Positions 37,264 to 46,696 are shown, counted from the first letter of the stretch. The stretch: 64,000 nucleotides of DNA from Chitinophaga skermanii (GCF_003259335.1 NZ_QLLL01000001.1:404406-468405), one strand, 5' to 3'. Made by a program: numbers and translations. Notes: generated by a model not told the origin, from the sequence alone.

Positions 37264-38436
37264 ATGTCGCATATACAACAATCATTCAGCGTGAAGTTTG
37301 AGTACAATGTGTTCTTTACTGAGCATTTGTTTAATTCAACAAACCCATTATTCGCGCAATTTTTAACGGACCATGCAGGGCAAGAGACCCGCAAAAAGCT
37401 ATTGTTTGTGTTGGATGAAGGTGTGAAAAACGCTCATCCTGAACTTGATAAGCAAATCGGGGAGTATTGTGAACAACTACCAGGTTTTGAGCTGATGGAG
37501 GAAATCCTAGTGCTGCCAGGTGGTGAAGCGGTGAAGAATGATCTCCAATTATTCTATTGGCTCGTAAATGCCATCGAAGAACATGGTATCGATCGCCATT
37601 CATATGTAATTGCCATTGGTGGCGGTTCTGTACTCGATTTAGTAGGCTACGTGGCGGCAGTTTCGCATCGCGGGGTTAAACACATCCGCATTCCTACCAC
37701 CGTGTTATCGCAAAATGATTCTGGAGTAGGGGTGAAAAATGGGATCAATTACCATGGAAAAAAGAACTTCCTCGGTACCTTTGCTCCACCGGTTGCAGTT
37801 TTTAATGATGCGACTTTCTTGTCCACTTTAGAAGAACGCGATTGGAGAAGTGGTATGTCGGAAGCTGTGAAAGTAGCATTGATTAAAGATGCTGCCTTCT
37901 TCGAATGGATGGAAGCCCATGCCGCAGAACTTACAGTAGCCGAGCCCAAAGCCATGCATCACATGATCTTCCGTTGTGCCGAACTACACGTTGCCCATAT
38001 TTCCAGCGGCGACGCGTTTGAAAGTGGTTCATCTCGACCACTCGATTTCGGGCACTGGAGCGCACATAAACTTGAACAACTCACCGAATTCGAAATTCGC
38101 CACGGAGAAGCAGTTGCTATCGGCATTGCACTCGATAGTGTGTATTCGTACCTCGTAGGTTGGTTGCAGAAAGAAGAAATGCAGCGCATTATCGATTTAT
38201 TGAAAACATTACGCTTGCCATTATATCACCCACTGTTGGAAACAACTGTGGATGAAGATGATGAAGAAGCAGAACCCAATATGAATATCTTAGCCGGATT
38301 GAACGAATTCCGCGAACATCTCGGTGGCCAACTTACCATCACGCTCCTCCGTAAAATCGGGCAAGGAGAAGAGGTCCACGAAATGGACGAGGAATTGTTA
38401 CAAGAAGCTGTTAATATGCTGCGCGATCAATTATAA
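37264..38436 (+). CDS. eboD: 3-dehydroquinate synthase-like protein EboD
   Basis: Sugar-phosphate-cyclase superfamily enzyme; start set at the ATG at 37264 (390 aa), because the region before it is reached only from a TTG and shows no family resemblance. NAD-binding IGGGSVLDLVGYVAA aligns with the dehydroquinate synthase GGGVVGDLxGFVAA motif. The predicted metal ligands Glu200 (GMSEAVKV), His264 (LDFGHWSAH) and His280 (IRHGEAVA) are intact. Such enzymes cyclise heptulose phosphates; EboD's substrate is unknown. A charged insert DEDDEEAEPN near the C-terminus is unusual. First gene of the second half of the ebo cluster. Confidence 0.9.
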   Translation: MSHIQQSFSVKFEYNVFFTEHLFNSTNPLFAQFLTDHAGQETRKKLLFVLDEGVKNAHPELDKQIGEYCEQLPGFELMEEILVLPGGEAVKNDLQLFYWLVNAIEEHGIDRHSYVIAIGGGSVLDLVGYVAAVSHRGVKHIRIPTTVLSQNDSGVGVKNGINYHGKKNFLGTFAPPVAVFNDATFLSTLEERDWRSGMSEAVKVALIKDAAFFEWMEAHAAELTVAEPKAMHHMIFRCAELHVAHISSGDAFESGSSRPLDFGHWSAHKLEQLTEFEIRHGEAVAIGIALDSVYSYLVGWLQKEEMQRIIDLLKTLRLPLYHPLLETTVDEDDEEAEPNMNILAGLNEFREHLGGQLTITLLRKIGQGEEVHEMDEELLQEAVNMLRDQL

Positions 38437-38530
38437 GCGCGCAGCCAAGTTTATCTATTGTTTCGTTTACTGTTGCCCCCCACGTTTTAAGCATTTCATC
38501 GTTTTTTTAGCCTAAACAGCATTTTGTATT

Positions 38531-39745
38531 ATGAACACGTCATACGGGCACCTATCTTATTGCACAAACATTCATAGTGGCGAAAGTTGGAAAGATCATT
38601 TTGCACAATTACAGCAACATATCCCTGCTGTAAAAGCCGCTTTGAAAGTAAAAGAACCATTCGGAATCGGTTTAAGAGTATCGAACCTTGCCAGCTTAGA
38701 ATTAAGTAAAGAAGAAAACTTAAGCGCTTTTAAAGCATGGTTACAGCAAGAAAATGCCTATGTTTTTACGATGAATGGGTTTCCATTCGGTGGTTTCCAC
38801 GGAACAGTTGTAAAAGACAAAGTGCATGAACCCGATTGGCGCACACCCGAACGTGTAAACTATACCATCCGCCTGTTTAGAATCTTAGCCGCCCTACTAC
38901 CCGAAGGTACAGAAGGTGGTATTTCCACTTCCCCCCTCAGCTACAAACCTTGGAGCAACAAATGCTCCGAAGCACACGTGCAAATGATGGAAGCTTGTAC
39001 ACTTAATATGCTACTTGTTGTAGAACAACTTGTAAAAACGCATATGAGTGGTGGACCCTTTATGCACCTCGACGTAGAACCTGAGCCAGATGGAGTATTG
39101 GAGAATTCAAAAGAATATATCGACTGGTATTTTCAATATTTATTACCCTTAGGCGTACCGTTTTTAGTAGATAAATTGCAACTGAAAGAAGAACAAGCGG
39201 TAGAGGCTATAAAACGACATGTACAGCTCTGTTACGATGTTTGTCATTTCGCCATCTCATATGAAGATCCATTACGCGTATTCACCCGTTTATCATCGTA
39301 TGGATTACGTACCGGCAAAATCCAAATCAGCGCAGCTCTCCAGGCAAATATGCCTAGCAACCCAGTTGCGCGGGAAGAGGTATTAACAGCCTTTTCCAAC
39401 TTCAATGAACCAACGTATTTACACCAAGTCATTGCAAGAAAAAACGATGGCTATTTCATACAATATCCCGATTTGCCGGAAGCCCTTGCCGATGGCAAAA
39501 ATCCTGCTGTAGAAGAATGGCGTGCACATTTCCACGTGCCCGTGTTTGTACAGGATTACGGGGTATTATCATCTACACAACAAGAAATCGTGAAAGTGCT
39601 GCAGAAGCAAAAAAACAAGCCTTTTACACAGCATTTAGAGGTAGAAACTTATACCTGGGATGTATTACCCCCTGCGTTGAGAACCGATATGAGTTTGGGA
39701 ATCGCGCGGGAACTGAAATGGGTACTACAGCAATTTGAAATATAA
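38531..39745 (+). CDS. eboE: Metabolite traffic protein EboE (TIM barrel)
   Basis: 404-aa xylose-isomerase-like TIM-barrel protein recognised as EboE by its N-terminus (LSYCTNIHSGESW) and core blocks SNLASLELSK, TMNGFPFGGFHG, HLDVEPEPDG and CYDVCHFAISYE. The acidic and histidine residues in the last three look like a metal site, so an isomerase or epimerase activity is plausible. It has no signal peptide. It starts 94 bp after eboD and ends 24 bp before eboF, one operon. Confidence 0.92.
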   Translation: MNTSYGHLSYCTNIHSGESWKDHFAQLQQHIPAVKAALKVKEPFGIGLRVSNLASLELSKEENLSAFKAWLQQENAYVFTMNGFPFGGFHGTVVKDKVHEPDWRTPERVNYTIRLFRILAALLPEGTEGGISTSPLSYKPWSNKCSEAHVQMMEACTLNMLLVVEQLVKTHMSGGPFMHLDVEPEPDGVLENSKEYIDWYFQYLLPLGVPFLVDKLQLKEEQAVEAIKRHVQLCYDVCHFAISYEDPLRVFTRLSSYGLRTGKIQISAALQANMPSNPVAREEVLTAFSNFNEPTYLHQVIARKNDGYFIQYPDLPEALADGKNPAVEEWRAHFHVPVFVQDYGVLSSTQQEIVKVLQKQKNKPFTQHLEVETYTWDVLPPALRTDMSLGIARELKWVLQQFEI

Positions 39746-39769
39746 CGTAGATCATGTAATGGTTGCAAG

Positions 39770-41137
39770 ATGAGAAAAACCGCAGTAATCGACATCGTGG
39801 GCCTCTCCTCATCCCTCATTGGAGAACATACGCCCTTTTTAAAGCAGTATGTGCAAAAGCACAAATTATCAACCATCGCACCCATGTTACCTGCCGTTAC
39901 CACGAGCGTTCAAAGCACTTATTTAACTGGTAAATGGCCTGCCGAACACGGCATTGTTGGGAATGGATGGTATGATAGAACAGATTGCGAAATCAAATTC
40001 TGGAAGCAGTCTAATAAGCTCGTTGAGAGCGAAAAGATTTTCGAAAAGGCAAAAAAAATTGATCCACAATTTACCTGCGCCAAAATGTTCTGGTGGTACA
40101 ATATGTACGCCAACGTGGATTTCAGCGTAACGCCACGCCCACAATATTTAAGCGATGGTAGGAAAATGCCCGATTGTTATTCTCACCCTGCCGGTCTGCG
40201 CGATAGGTTGCAAGCCACGCTAGGGCAGTTCCCATTGTTCAGTTTTTGGGGACCGAATGCGAATATCAAATCAACACAATGGATCGCGGATGCAGCCATC
40301 CTTACCGATGAATGGCATGCTCCTACTATGCAACTAATTTATTTGCCGCATTTGGATTATTGCTTGCAGAAATTCGGGCAAGATTTTACTAAAATCGCCC
40401 CCGAATTACAAGCCATCGATAAAGTAGTAGAAAAGTTGGTAAACTATTTCGAAAGCAAGAATGCCCGCGTAATTCTACTAAGCGAATACGGCATCACGAA
40501 CGTTTCAAAACCAATCCACTTAAACCGCATCTTCCGCGAACATGGTCTCATTGCTGTACGTGAAGAACGTGGTACCGAGCTTCTCGATCCCGGCGCTTCT
40601 AAAGCCTTCGTAGTAGCCGATCACCAAGTAGCACATGTATACGTAAACGATCATAACGTACTCGGAAAAGTACGCGAGATGTTGGAAAAAGTACCGGGCA
40701 TAGAATTGATTCTCGACCGTGATGGTAAACGCGAACACAATGTACAACACGATAGAAGCGGCGAGTTTGTGCTGATGGCCGATGCCGATAGTTGGTTCAC
40801 CTATTATTATTGGGAAGATGATAAACGTGCACCTGATTTCGCGCGTATTGTTGATATCCACCGCAAACCTGGATACGACCCAGTAGAGATGTTCACCGAT
40901 CCGAAAGACCCATTCGTGAAATTGAAAGTAGTAGGTAAACTCTTGAAAAAGAAACTTGGCTTCCGCTACCTCATGAACGTCATTCCACTCGATGCAACGT
41001 TAATTAAAGGTTCACACGGGCGCGTACATCCCAATAAAGCGTTCCACCCAATTTACGTAAGCAATTTCAAACCCGCGCTAAGCGAATTGGAAGCAACAGA
41101 TATCCACGATCTCATGTGGGATCATTTAGTAGGTTAA
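39770..41137 (+). CDS. eboF: Type I phosphodiesterase/nucleotide pyrophosphatase family protein EboF
   Basis: 455 aa, alkaline-phosphatase superfamily. The N-terminal AVIDIVGLSSSLIG carries the first metal-site Asp, the nucleophile Thr should be in MLPAVTTSVQSTYLTG, and YLPHLDYCLQKFG, LLSEYGIT and the C-terminal LIKGSHGRVHP provide further metal ligands. No clear signal peptide, so it acts in the cytoplasm unless exported otherwise. Typical as last gene of ebo clusters. It may remove or transfer a phosphate group on the trafficked metabolite, an inference from the fold. A terminator follows. Confidence 0.92.
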   Translation: MRKTAVIDIVGLSSSLIGEHTPFLKQYVQKHKLSTIAPMLPAVTTSVQSTYLTGKWPAEHGIVGNGWYDRTDCEIKFWKQSNKLVESEKIFEKAKKIDPQFTCAKMFWWYNMYANVDFSVTPRPQYLSDGRKMPDCYSHPAGLRDRLQATLGQFPLFSFWGPNANIKSTQWIADAAILTDEWHAPTMQLIYLPHLDYCLQKFGQDFTKIAPELQAIDKVVEKLVNYFESKNARVILLSEYGITNVSKPIHLNRIFREHGLIAVREERGTELLDPGASKAFVVADHQVAHVYVNDHNVLGKVREMLEKVPGIELILDRDGKREHNVQHDRSGEFVLMADADSWFTYYYWEDDKRAPDFARIVDIHRKPGYDPVEMFTDPKDPFVKLKVVGKLLKKKLGFRYLMNVIPLDATLIKGSHGRVHPNKAFHPIYVSNFKPALSELEATDIHDLMWDHLVG

Positions 41138-41156
41138 AATTTCTTCTACATATAGC

Positions 41157-41190
41157 ATCCATCTCTACATAGTGGAGATGGATTTTTTTT
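41157..41190 (+). terminator. Terminator of the eboDEF operon
   Basis: ATCCATCTC / GAGATGGAT with an inner TAC / GTG extension, followed by eight T. Confidence 0.92.
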
Positions 41191-41233
41191 ATGCCGGTAA
41201 GCCGCCCTGTAATAACCACCTATCGAATATAAT

Positions 41234-41263
41234 TTGATAATTCAAACCCTTTTTCTATATTCA
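41234..41263 (+). promoter_or_regulatory. Promoter of the Tat-exported Gfo/Idh/MocA gene
   Basis: TTG (41234-41236), 19-nt spacer, TATATTCA (41256-41263); the -7 box matches TAnnTTTG in six of eight positions. A palindrome follows immediately. The leader would be about 100 nt. Confidence 0.5.
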
Positions 41264-41277
41264 TGCAACCGATTGCA
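41264..41277. promoter_or_regulatory. LacI-like operator at the Gfo/Idh/MocA promoter
   Basis: TGCAA-CCGA-TTGCA, a CG-centred palindrome in the style of LacI/GalR family operators, lying over the predicted transcription start. A close relative lies at 46679-46696 in front of the tandem DUF1080 gene. Confidence 0.6.
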
Positions 41278-41369
41278 ATTAAGCTTTATCCACGGAGCTT
41301 TCCACAATGTTGTAATTCGGTTGTATTTTATTCACGTTATCAACTAAAACTTGTACTTAATTCATCAAT

Positions 41370-42716
41370 ATGCAACGTAGAGATTTCCTTAAGAACAGCG
41401 CGGTTGCAGGCGTTGGCGCTGCTGGGCTGACTATCCTGAATTTTCCTGTTTTCGGTAAGAACGCACCGAGTAATAAAATTGTATTAGGCGTAATGGGTGT
41501 AAACTCGCGCGGTAACTGGCTTGCACAAGTAGCTGCTAAATTACCGGGTGCCGAAATCGGCTATATCTGCGATGTAGAAGATGGCGCGATTGATAAAGGT
41601 TTGAAAGCGGTGGCTTCTTCACAAGAAAAGAAACCACAAGTAATCAAAGATATTCGCAAACTCGTAGAGGTAAAAGATGTAGATGCTATTATCATTGCTT
41701 CTCCCGACCATTGGCACGCTCCTGCTGCTATTATGGCTGCGGCTGCCGGTAAACATGTGTATGTGGAAAAACCTTGCTCGCACAATGCGGCAGAAGGTGA
41801 ATTACTTGTGAAAACTGCCCGTAAATATAACAGGCACGTACAAATGGGTAACCAACGTCGTTCTTGGGTAAATATGCAGAACGCGGTAAAAGAGGTGAAA
41901 GAAGATAACATTATCGGTAGAGTATTCTATGGTCGTGGTTGGTATGTGAATAACCGTGCGCCTATTGGTGTAGGTAAGAAAATTGCTGTACCAGGTACCC
42001 TCGATTGGAATTTATGGCAAGGTCCTGCTCCACGTATGGATTATTTAGATAACATTGTTCACTATAACTGGCACTGGCGCTGGCATTGGGGTACTTCCGA
42101 AACTTGTAACAATGCTACACACGAATTAGATTGTATGCGTTGGTTCATGGATGTTGATTTCCCTACGAAGGTAACTTCTGCCGGTGGACGTTATGCTTAT
42201 TCGGGCGACGATTGGCAAACACCAGACACGCAAACACTCAATTTCGAATTCACCGGCAATAAATCTATCTCTTGGGAAGGCCGTAGCTGTTCTGCTTTCA
42301 ATTTAGAAGGTAGCGGTCGTGGTTTTACTTTGTTTGGTGAAAATGGTAGCTTGTATTGTGGTGGCGGCGATTCTTATAAGATCTTTGATGTGAAAGGTAA
42401 GTTGGTGAAAGAAGTGAAACAAGCTGATGCTGCTGCAAATCAAAACGTAGTAAACACCGTGTCTCCTGCCGGTGAACAAAGCGATGCTATTCACATTCAA
42501 AATTTCCTCGACACCATCCGCGGTAACGCGAAGTTAAATTCCGAAATCGCGGAAGGTCACAAAAGTACGATGCTTTGCCACTTGGGTAACATTGCTCAAC
42601 GTAGTAACAGCATTTTACAATGCGATCCTAAAAACGGTCATATTCTCAACAACAAAGAAGCGGCTGCTAAATATTGGGGCAGAACTTACGAGAAAGGCTG
42701 GGAGCCAAAAGGTTAA
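41370..42716 (+). CDS. Tat-exported Gfo/Idh/MocA family oxidoreductase
   Basis: 448 aa with a twin-arginine signal (RRDFLKNSAVAGVGAAGL), so it is folded with its nucleotide cofactor before export to the periplasm. Rossmann fold from ~33 (VLGVMGVNSRGNWLAQ), catalytic region YVEKPCSHNAAEGE, and GNQRRSWVNMQ. Exported members with tightly bound NAD(H) are known in Bacteroidota, acting on glycosides. A LacI-like operator covers its promoter, suggesting sugar-responsive control. Single-gene unit between terminators. Confidence 0.94.
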   Translation: MQRRDFLKNSAVAGVGAAGLTILNFPVFGKNAPSNKIVLGVMGVNSRGNWLAQVAAKLPGAEIGYICDVEDGAIDKGLKAVASSQEKKPQVIKDIRKLVEVKDVDAIIIASPDHWHAPAAIMAAAAGKHVYVEKPCSHNAAEGELLVKTARKYNRHVQMGNQRRSWVNMQNAVKEVKEDNIIGRVFYGRGWYVNNRAPIGVGKKIAVPGTLDWNLWQGPAPRMDYLDNIVHYNWHWRWHWGTSETCNNATHELDCMRWFMDVDFPTKVTSAGGRYAYSGDDWQTPDTQTLNFEFTGNKSISWEGRSCSAFNLEGSGRGFTLFGENGSLYCGGGDSYKIFDVKGKLVKEVKQADAAANQNVVNTVSPAGEQSDAIHIQNFLDTIRGNAKLNSEIAEGHKSTMLCHLGNIAQRSNSILQCDPKNGHILNNKEAAAKYWGRTYEKGWEPKG

Positions 42717-42734
42717 TAACACAACTTTTATAAC

Positions 42735-42776
42735 AAAACACCCAACCGCTTTGTAGCTGGTTGGGTGTTTTTATTT
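42735..42776 (+). terminator. Terminator of the Gfo/Idh/MocA gene
   Basis: AACACCCAACC / GGTTGGGTGTT stem with an inner GCT / AGC pairing, then TTTATTTTT. It may also stop the converging membrane-protein gene. Confidence 0.92.
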
Positions 42777-42784
42777 TTATAGTA

Positions 42785-43084
42785 TTATACAACTTTTTTC
42801 TTCCGCAACGAGAGATACAATATGCCCAATGGCAATAAAATGAAAAAAGAAATAAAGAAAACCCCGGTAGCCGGTAATACGATGTCACCTGCTCCATAGA
42901 GGTCTGTAAGTATAATAACAGCAGGCAAAACTGTACAAGTTACAAAGGCCGAAAACACCGTAATAAAGTATATGATCTTATCAAAAGTCCGAACTAAGGG
43001 ATGCTTTATTTCGAGTGTTCTTAATGCGTATAATATACCGAAGAACGAGCCAATGCCCAACAAGGCAAATGCTATAAAATGCAT
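42785..43084 (-). CDS. Small three-helix membrane protein, unknown function
   Basis: 99 aa with three hydrophobic segments (about 3-22, 37-60, 70-92) and a basic C-terminus (SLRKKKVV). I recognise no family. The clean membrane pattern and its fit between neighbouring terminators make it a likely gene. It converges on the Gfo/Idh/MocA gene and shares a short gap with its terminator. Confidence 0.65.
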   Translation of the reverse strand: MHFIAFALLGIGSFFGILYALRTLEIKHPLVRTFDKIIYFITVFSAFVTCTVLPAVIILTDLYGAGDIVLPATGVFFISFFILLPLGILYLSLRKKKVV

Positions 43085-43175
43085 AGGGATATAAATTGAA
43101 TGAGAAATAAACTACCTATTCCATTACAACATAACATTGAACCTGGAATGCAAGAAAATTACAAAAGTTATTGCA

Positions 43176-43203
43176 TAAAAAAGGCTATCAAATTGATAGC
43201 CCT
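43176..43203 (-). terminator. Terminator of the DUF885 gene
   Basis: GGCTATCA / TGATAGCC with a 3-nt loop; six T follow on the minus strand. Sixteen bp after the stop. Confidence 0.88.
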
Positions 43204-43218
43204 TATCTCAAAAATGTA

Positions 43219-44982
43219 TTATTGCTTCGACCAATTCTGCATCTTCATTTCTAACACCGATAAAGGTAAACACCCACCATCTAACAACGCATCATGGAAG
43301 GATGATAGCTTGAATTTATCGCCCATAGCGGCTGTATATTTCTTACGTAACGACTGGATTTTCAATTCTCCAATCTTATACGATAATGCCTGCGCAGGAA
43401 TGGCCATGTAACGTTCAATCTCGGCTGTGGCTTCATGTTCAGAAACCGGTTCATTATCCATCATGTATTTAATCGCTTGCTCACGCGTCCAACCTTTATG
43501 ATGCATACCGGCATCTACTACCAAGCGAATAGCACGGTGAATTTCATCAGTTAAACGACCAAAGTACATATAAGGGTTCGTGTATAATCCTAGCTCTTTA
43601 CCCAAGCTTTCGCAATAGAGTGCATACCCTTCACCATAAGCCCCCATCCAACTAAAGCGACGAAGCTTAGGTAAACTGTCGTTCTCTTGTTGTATAGATA
43701 TTTGGAAGTGATGACCCGGAATGGCTTCATGTAAGAACAAGCACTCCATACCTGTGTACGAGAATTGTTTGGCATCTAAAATCGGCACGTAGAATATGCC
43801 CGGCCTACTACCATCTGCACTTCCTTGAATATATTCCGCACTAGCAGAAGCTGCACGGAAGGCTTCTGTTTGGCGTACTTCAAATTTCGTTTTCGGTAAG
43901 TGCCCATACATCGCCTTTACACGGGGCATAATCTTCGCTTCAATGGCTTTAAACGAATCGATCACCGCTTGTGGCGTATTGAATATCTTGAACTGTTTAT
44001 CATTCCTTACAAACTCAAAAAACGCAGGTAGGTCACCTTTAAATCCAACACTTGTTTTCACTTGTTCCATTTCACTACGAATACGCGCTACTTCCTGTTC
44101 TCCCGTTGTAAATATTTCATCGGGCGTTTGATCAGTGGTAGTCCAGGATTTAACCAAGAATTGATAGTAGGCTTTGCCATCCGGTACACCTTCTATACCA
44201 CTTGTTGTACGTGCTTTAGCGAGATATTCAGTAGAAAGAAAATCGGCTAGTTTCTGGTAAGATGTAATTACGTATTGTTGAATGGCCTCGCGGTAGGCTG
44301 CGCGTGTTGCAGCTGGTAAATCGCTAGGTGGTGTGTTAATGGGTTGGAAGAAAATGTTTTTCGCAGAATCGTTGATTGCTAATTCCTTTACTTGCGGGAT
44401 CACTTTCAACACCAATGCTTTCGGTTGTACATAGCCCAACGATATGCCTTTACGCATGTTAGCAATGGCTGTGTCCGTCCACACTGCAAACTGCTTCATC
44501 CGGGAAATAAAATTCAAATAATCTTGCTCCGTTTTAAATGGCTGCGCACTACTGCCAGATCCCAATTGTGGGAAGGTTAAAGTTAAACTCGAGAACTGGT
44601 TAATGGGCATTAAGTTGTCGTGGAATTGCAACCCGGCTTTCCCTAATTCCAATTCTCGCGCTAATACGAGGTAGCTGATTTTGTCATTTTCTACCATGCC
44701 CACCGTATCAATCATAGCCAAGGAATCTTGATAACGTGTATATACCGAATCCAAGTGCGCGCGGAATCCTTCACTAATATCTATGTTTAAACGATCGTTA
44801 TAACGCGTTTCACTATTGAACGTGGCATCAACAGGGAATAATTGCAATTTCTCTTCGTAATATGTTTCTAACAATAAATGCAAGGCATCGGCCTGCTGTA
44901 TGACTTTATATTGCGAAGATGGCTGTTTACATGCCGCCAACAAACAAGCTAACAGCGGCAAAGCAAAGTAACGAAAACGCAT
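43219..44982 (-). CDS. DUF885 family metallopeptidase-like lipoprotein
   Basis: 587 aa. The N-terminus (MRFRYFALPLLACLLAACKQ) is a lipoprotein signal with lipobox LAAC (Cys18), so it is anchored in the envelope. The DUF885 domain fills the rest and contains the zinc motif HEAIPGHH at 418-425, a HExxxGH-type variant, and downstream GYALYCESLG with a third ligand Glu. The family is remotely related to M2/M3-like peptidases and is presumed to degrade peptides. Single-gene unit. Confidence 0.9.
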   Translation of the reverse strand: MRFRYFALPLLACLLAACKQPSSQYKVIQQADALHLLLETYYEEKLQLFPVDATFNSETRYNDRLNIDISEGFRAHLDSVYTRYQDSLAMIDTVGMVENDKISYLVLARELELGKAGLQFHDNLMPINQFSSLTLTFPQLGSGSSAQPFKTEQDYLNFISRMKQFAVWTDTAIANMRKGISLGYVQPKALVLKVIPQVKELAINDSAKNIFFQPINTPPSDLPAATRAAYREAIQQYVITSYQKLADFLSTEYLAKARTTSGIEGVPDGKAYYQFLVKSWTTTDQTPDEIFTTGEQEVARIRSEMEQVKTSVGFKGDLPAFFEFVRNDKQFKIFNTPQAVIDSFKAIEAKIMPRVKAMYGHLPKTKFEVRQTEAFRAASASAEYIQGSADGSRPGIFYVPILDAKQFSYTGMECLFLHEAIPGHHFQISIQQENDSLPKLRRFSWMGAYGEGYALYCESLGKELGLYTNPYMYFGRLTDEIHRAIRLVVDAGMHHKGWTREQAIKYMMDNEPVSEHEATAEIERYMAIPAQALSYKIGELKIQSLRKKYTAAMGDKFKLSSFHDALLDGGCLPLSVLEMKMQNWSKQ

Positions 44983-45077
44983 GAGGTATCAATTTTATGC
45001 ATAGGTAGGAAAAAATTGCATATGGGCCTTTGCCTCCTATGGAAAACCTGTGAATTCGTTATCTATTCACCTATGCA

Positions 45078-45107
45078 CAAAAAAAACATCCCGAAGAATC
45101 GGGATGT
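45078..45107 (-). terminator. Terminator of the tandem DUF1080 gene
   Basis: ACATCCCGA / TCGGGATGT, loop of four; a run of eight or more T follows on the minus strand. Confidence 0.9.
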
Positions 45108-45159
45108 ATGTGAAAACAGTGAACAATGAAATAGCATCGCTACTATTTCAACTTCTTTA

Positions 45160-46527
45160 TTATTTAGATAATACTTTAATCTTAATGCTTTTGAAGCTCA
45201 CGCTATTACCGTGGTCTTGCAAAAGAATACGACCTTCTTTCGCCATACCGAAGTTTGGCCAATCGGCGTATTTACTACGTGCAACCAGCGCTTTGTAGAT
45301 ATTATCACCACGTTTGTAGCTCACCACTTTATGGCCGTTCAACCAATGTTCTACGCGGTTGTCGGGATATACTACAACACGACCGTGGTTCCATTCACCT
45401 ACTGCTTTGTGCGAGTTAGTGAAGTGCATAGCAGGAATAAGGTCGTATAACGAGCCGAGGGTACGGTTGCCTACAGCGCCGAGTTTTGCATCGGGGTGTT
45501 TCGCATCGTCGAGAATTTGGTATTCCAAGCCGATAGCAGAGCCGGTATTTTTCTCGCTTTCAGTTACGAAGTATTTCACGCCTGAGTTAGCACCTTCTGT
45601 TAATTTGAAATCGAACTCCAAATCGAAAGCAGTAAACATTTCATCTGAAACAATATCACCACCGTTGGTAGATTCTGCTCCATCGCTAGGTAATACATTC
45701 AAAGTGCCATCTTTAATTTCCCAACCTTTCGCGGGGAAGGTCGTTTTATAAGCACCTCTCCAACCTTTTGTAGAAGTACCGTCCCACAATAAACGGTAAC
45801 CGTTTTTCTGTTCTTGTGGAGAAATATTATTAGGAAGATTATTTACTACGTAAACATCGTCGTATGGTGATAATTGTGATGGCGCTGGGTTTTCCATGAT
45901 GCGGATATTTCTCCAACGGATCGTTTTACCTTCATCGGCTTTGTTATTACCAATACCATGTACTTGTAAAGCAATGAAACCGGTAGGCAATTCAGCATCT
46001 ACTACATGCGCAGCAGGTACGCCGTTGATAAAGGTGCGAATTTCGTTGCCATTACATTCAATACGGTATTTGTTCCAAGTGCTGGCTTTGTAGGCTTTTT
46101 GCGCAACTGGGTTTAAGTCGAGTGGATATAACCAACCCCTGCGGCCTTCCTCATAAATACCACCGCTCCAAGCTCTTTCGCTAGGATCGATTTCCATTTG
46201 ATAACCGAATACTCGGCCATTTTGGTAATCGGCTTTGCTTTGAGAACGGAATTGGATACCTGAATTGAAGTCTTGATCTAGTTTATACTCCAACTCTAAA
46301 ATGAAATTGCCATAGTCTTTTTCAGTAGCAAGAAAGGTATTGGGGGTGCCGGTGATAGTGGTACCAATAATTTCCTTGTCTTTCACAACGTAAGATGCTT
46401 TACCGCCGAGCTGTTTCCATCCTTTCAAATCTTTACCATTGAAGAGCGGTTGCCACTTGCCGGGTTGTTGGGCATTGCTGCACAAAGCCAGTAGCAAGGC
46501 GGTTCCTAGCACGATGAACTTTTTCAT
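45160..46527 (-). CDS. Secreted protein with two DUF1080 domains
   Basis: 455 aa: signal peptide ([20 protein letters not shown]), then two DUF1080 modules. The first (about 22-213) shows [18 protein letters not shown] and NSGIQFRS; the second (about 235-453) shows [24 protein letters not shown] and [13 protein letters not shown], and ends in [18 protein letters not shown]. The second is more like the single-domain protein of the 5.6-14.9 kb cluster, the first like the one at 51.2 kb. Likely a 3-keto-glycoside hydrolase-type enzyme. A promoter overlapped by a LacI-like operator lies about 120-170 bp upstream. Confidence 0.92.
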   Translation of the reverse strand: MKKFIVLGTALLLALCSNAQQPGKWQPLFNGKDLKGWKQLGGKASYVVKDKEIIGTTITGTPNTFLATEKDYGNFILELEYKLDQDFNSGIQFRSQSKADYQNGRVFGYQMEIDPSERAWSGGIYEEGRRGWLYPLDLNPVAQKAYKASTWNKYRIECNGNEIRTFINGVPAAHVVDAELPTGFIALQVHGIGNNKADEGKTIRWRNIRIMENPAPSQLSPYDDVYVVNNLPNNISPQEQKNGYRLLWDGTSTKGWRGAYKTTFPAKGWEIKDGTLNVLPSDGAESTNGGDIVSDEMFTAFDLEFDFKLTEGANSGVKYFVTESEKNTGSAIGLEYQILDDAKHPDAKLGAVGNRTLGSLYDLIPAMHFTNSHKAVGEWNHGRVVVYPDNRVEHWLNGHKVVSYKRGDNIYKALVARSKYADWPNFGMAKEGRILLQDHGNSVSFKSIKIKVLSK

Positions 46528-46654
46528 GAACGTAAAATTTTTGTAAGCGCGTATGCTTTACAGGGGTGTAAGCGGCGCGTACAGTTGGTTAAGATAGTTA
46601 CATTTTCCTTGGCAATACCCCGTTGCCATACTATTGCACCCGTGCAAAAGCGGG

Positions 46655-46685
46655 GCAATATAGTAACAATCTTTAAAAATTGCAA
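46655..46685 (-). promoter_or_regulatory. Promoter of the tandem DUF1080 gene
   Basis: Minus-strand TTG (46683-46685), 20-nt spacer, TATATTGC (46655-46662). The -33 element lies inside the palindrome at 46679-46696. Confidence 0.6.
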
Positions 46686-46696
46686 TCGTTTGCAAT
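46679..46696. promoter_or_regulatory. LacI-like operator at the tandem DUF1080 promoter
   Basis: Perfect arms ATTGCAA and TTGCAAT around TCGT. CG-centred GCAA-TCGT-TTGC core, close to the GCAA-CCGA-TTGC site at 41264-41277. It covers the -33 element. Confidence 0.65.

Noticed and set aside
41283-41292. TTATCCACG, one mismatch from a DnaA box, upstream of the Gfo/Idh/MocA gene
   Set aside because: Isolated single site without neighbours; expected by chance in a window of this length.
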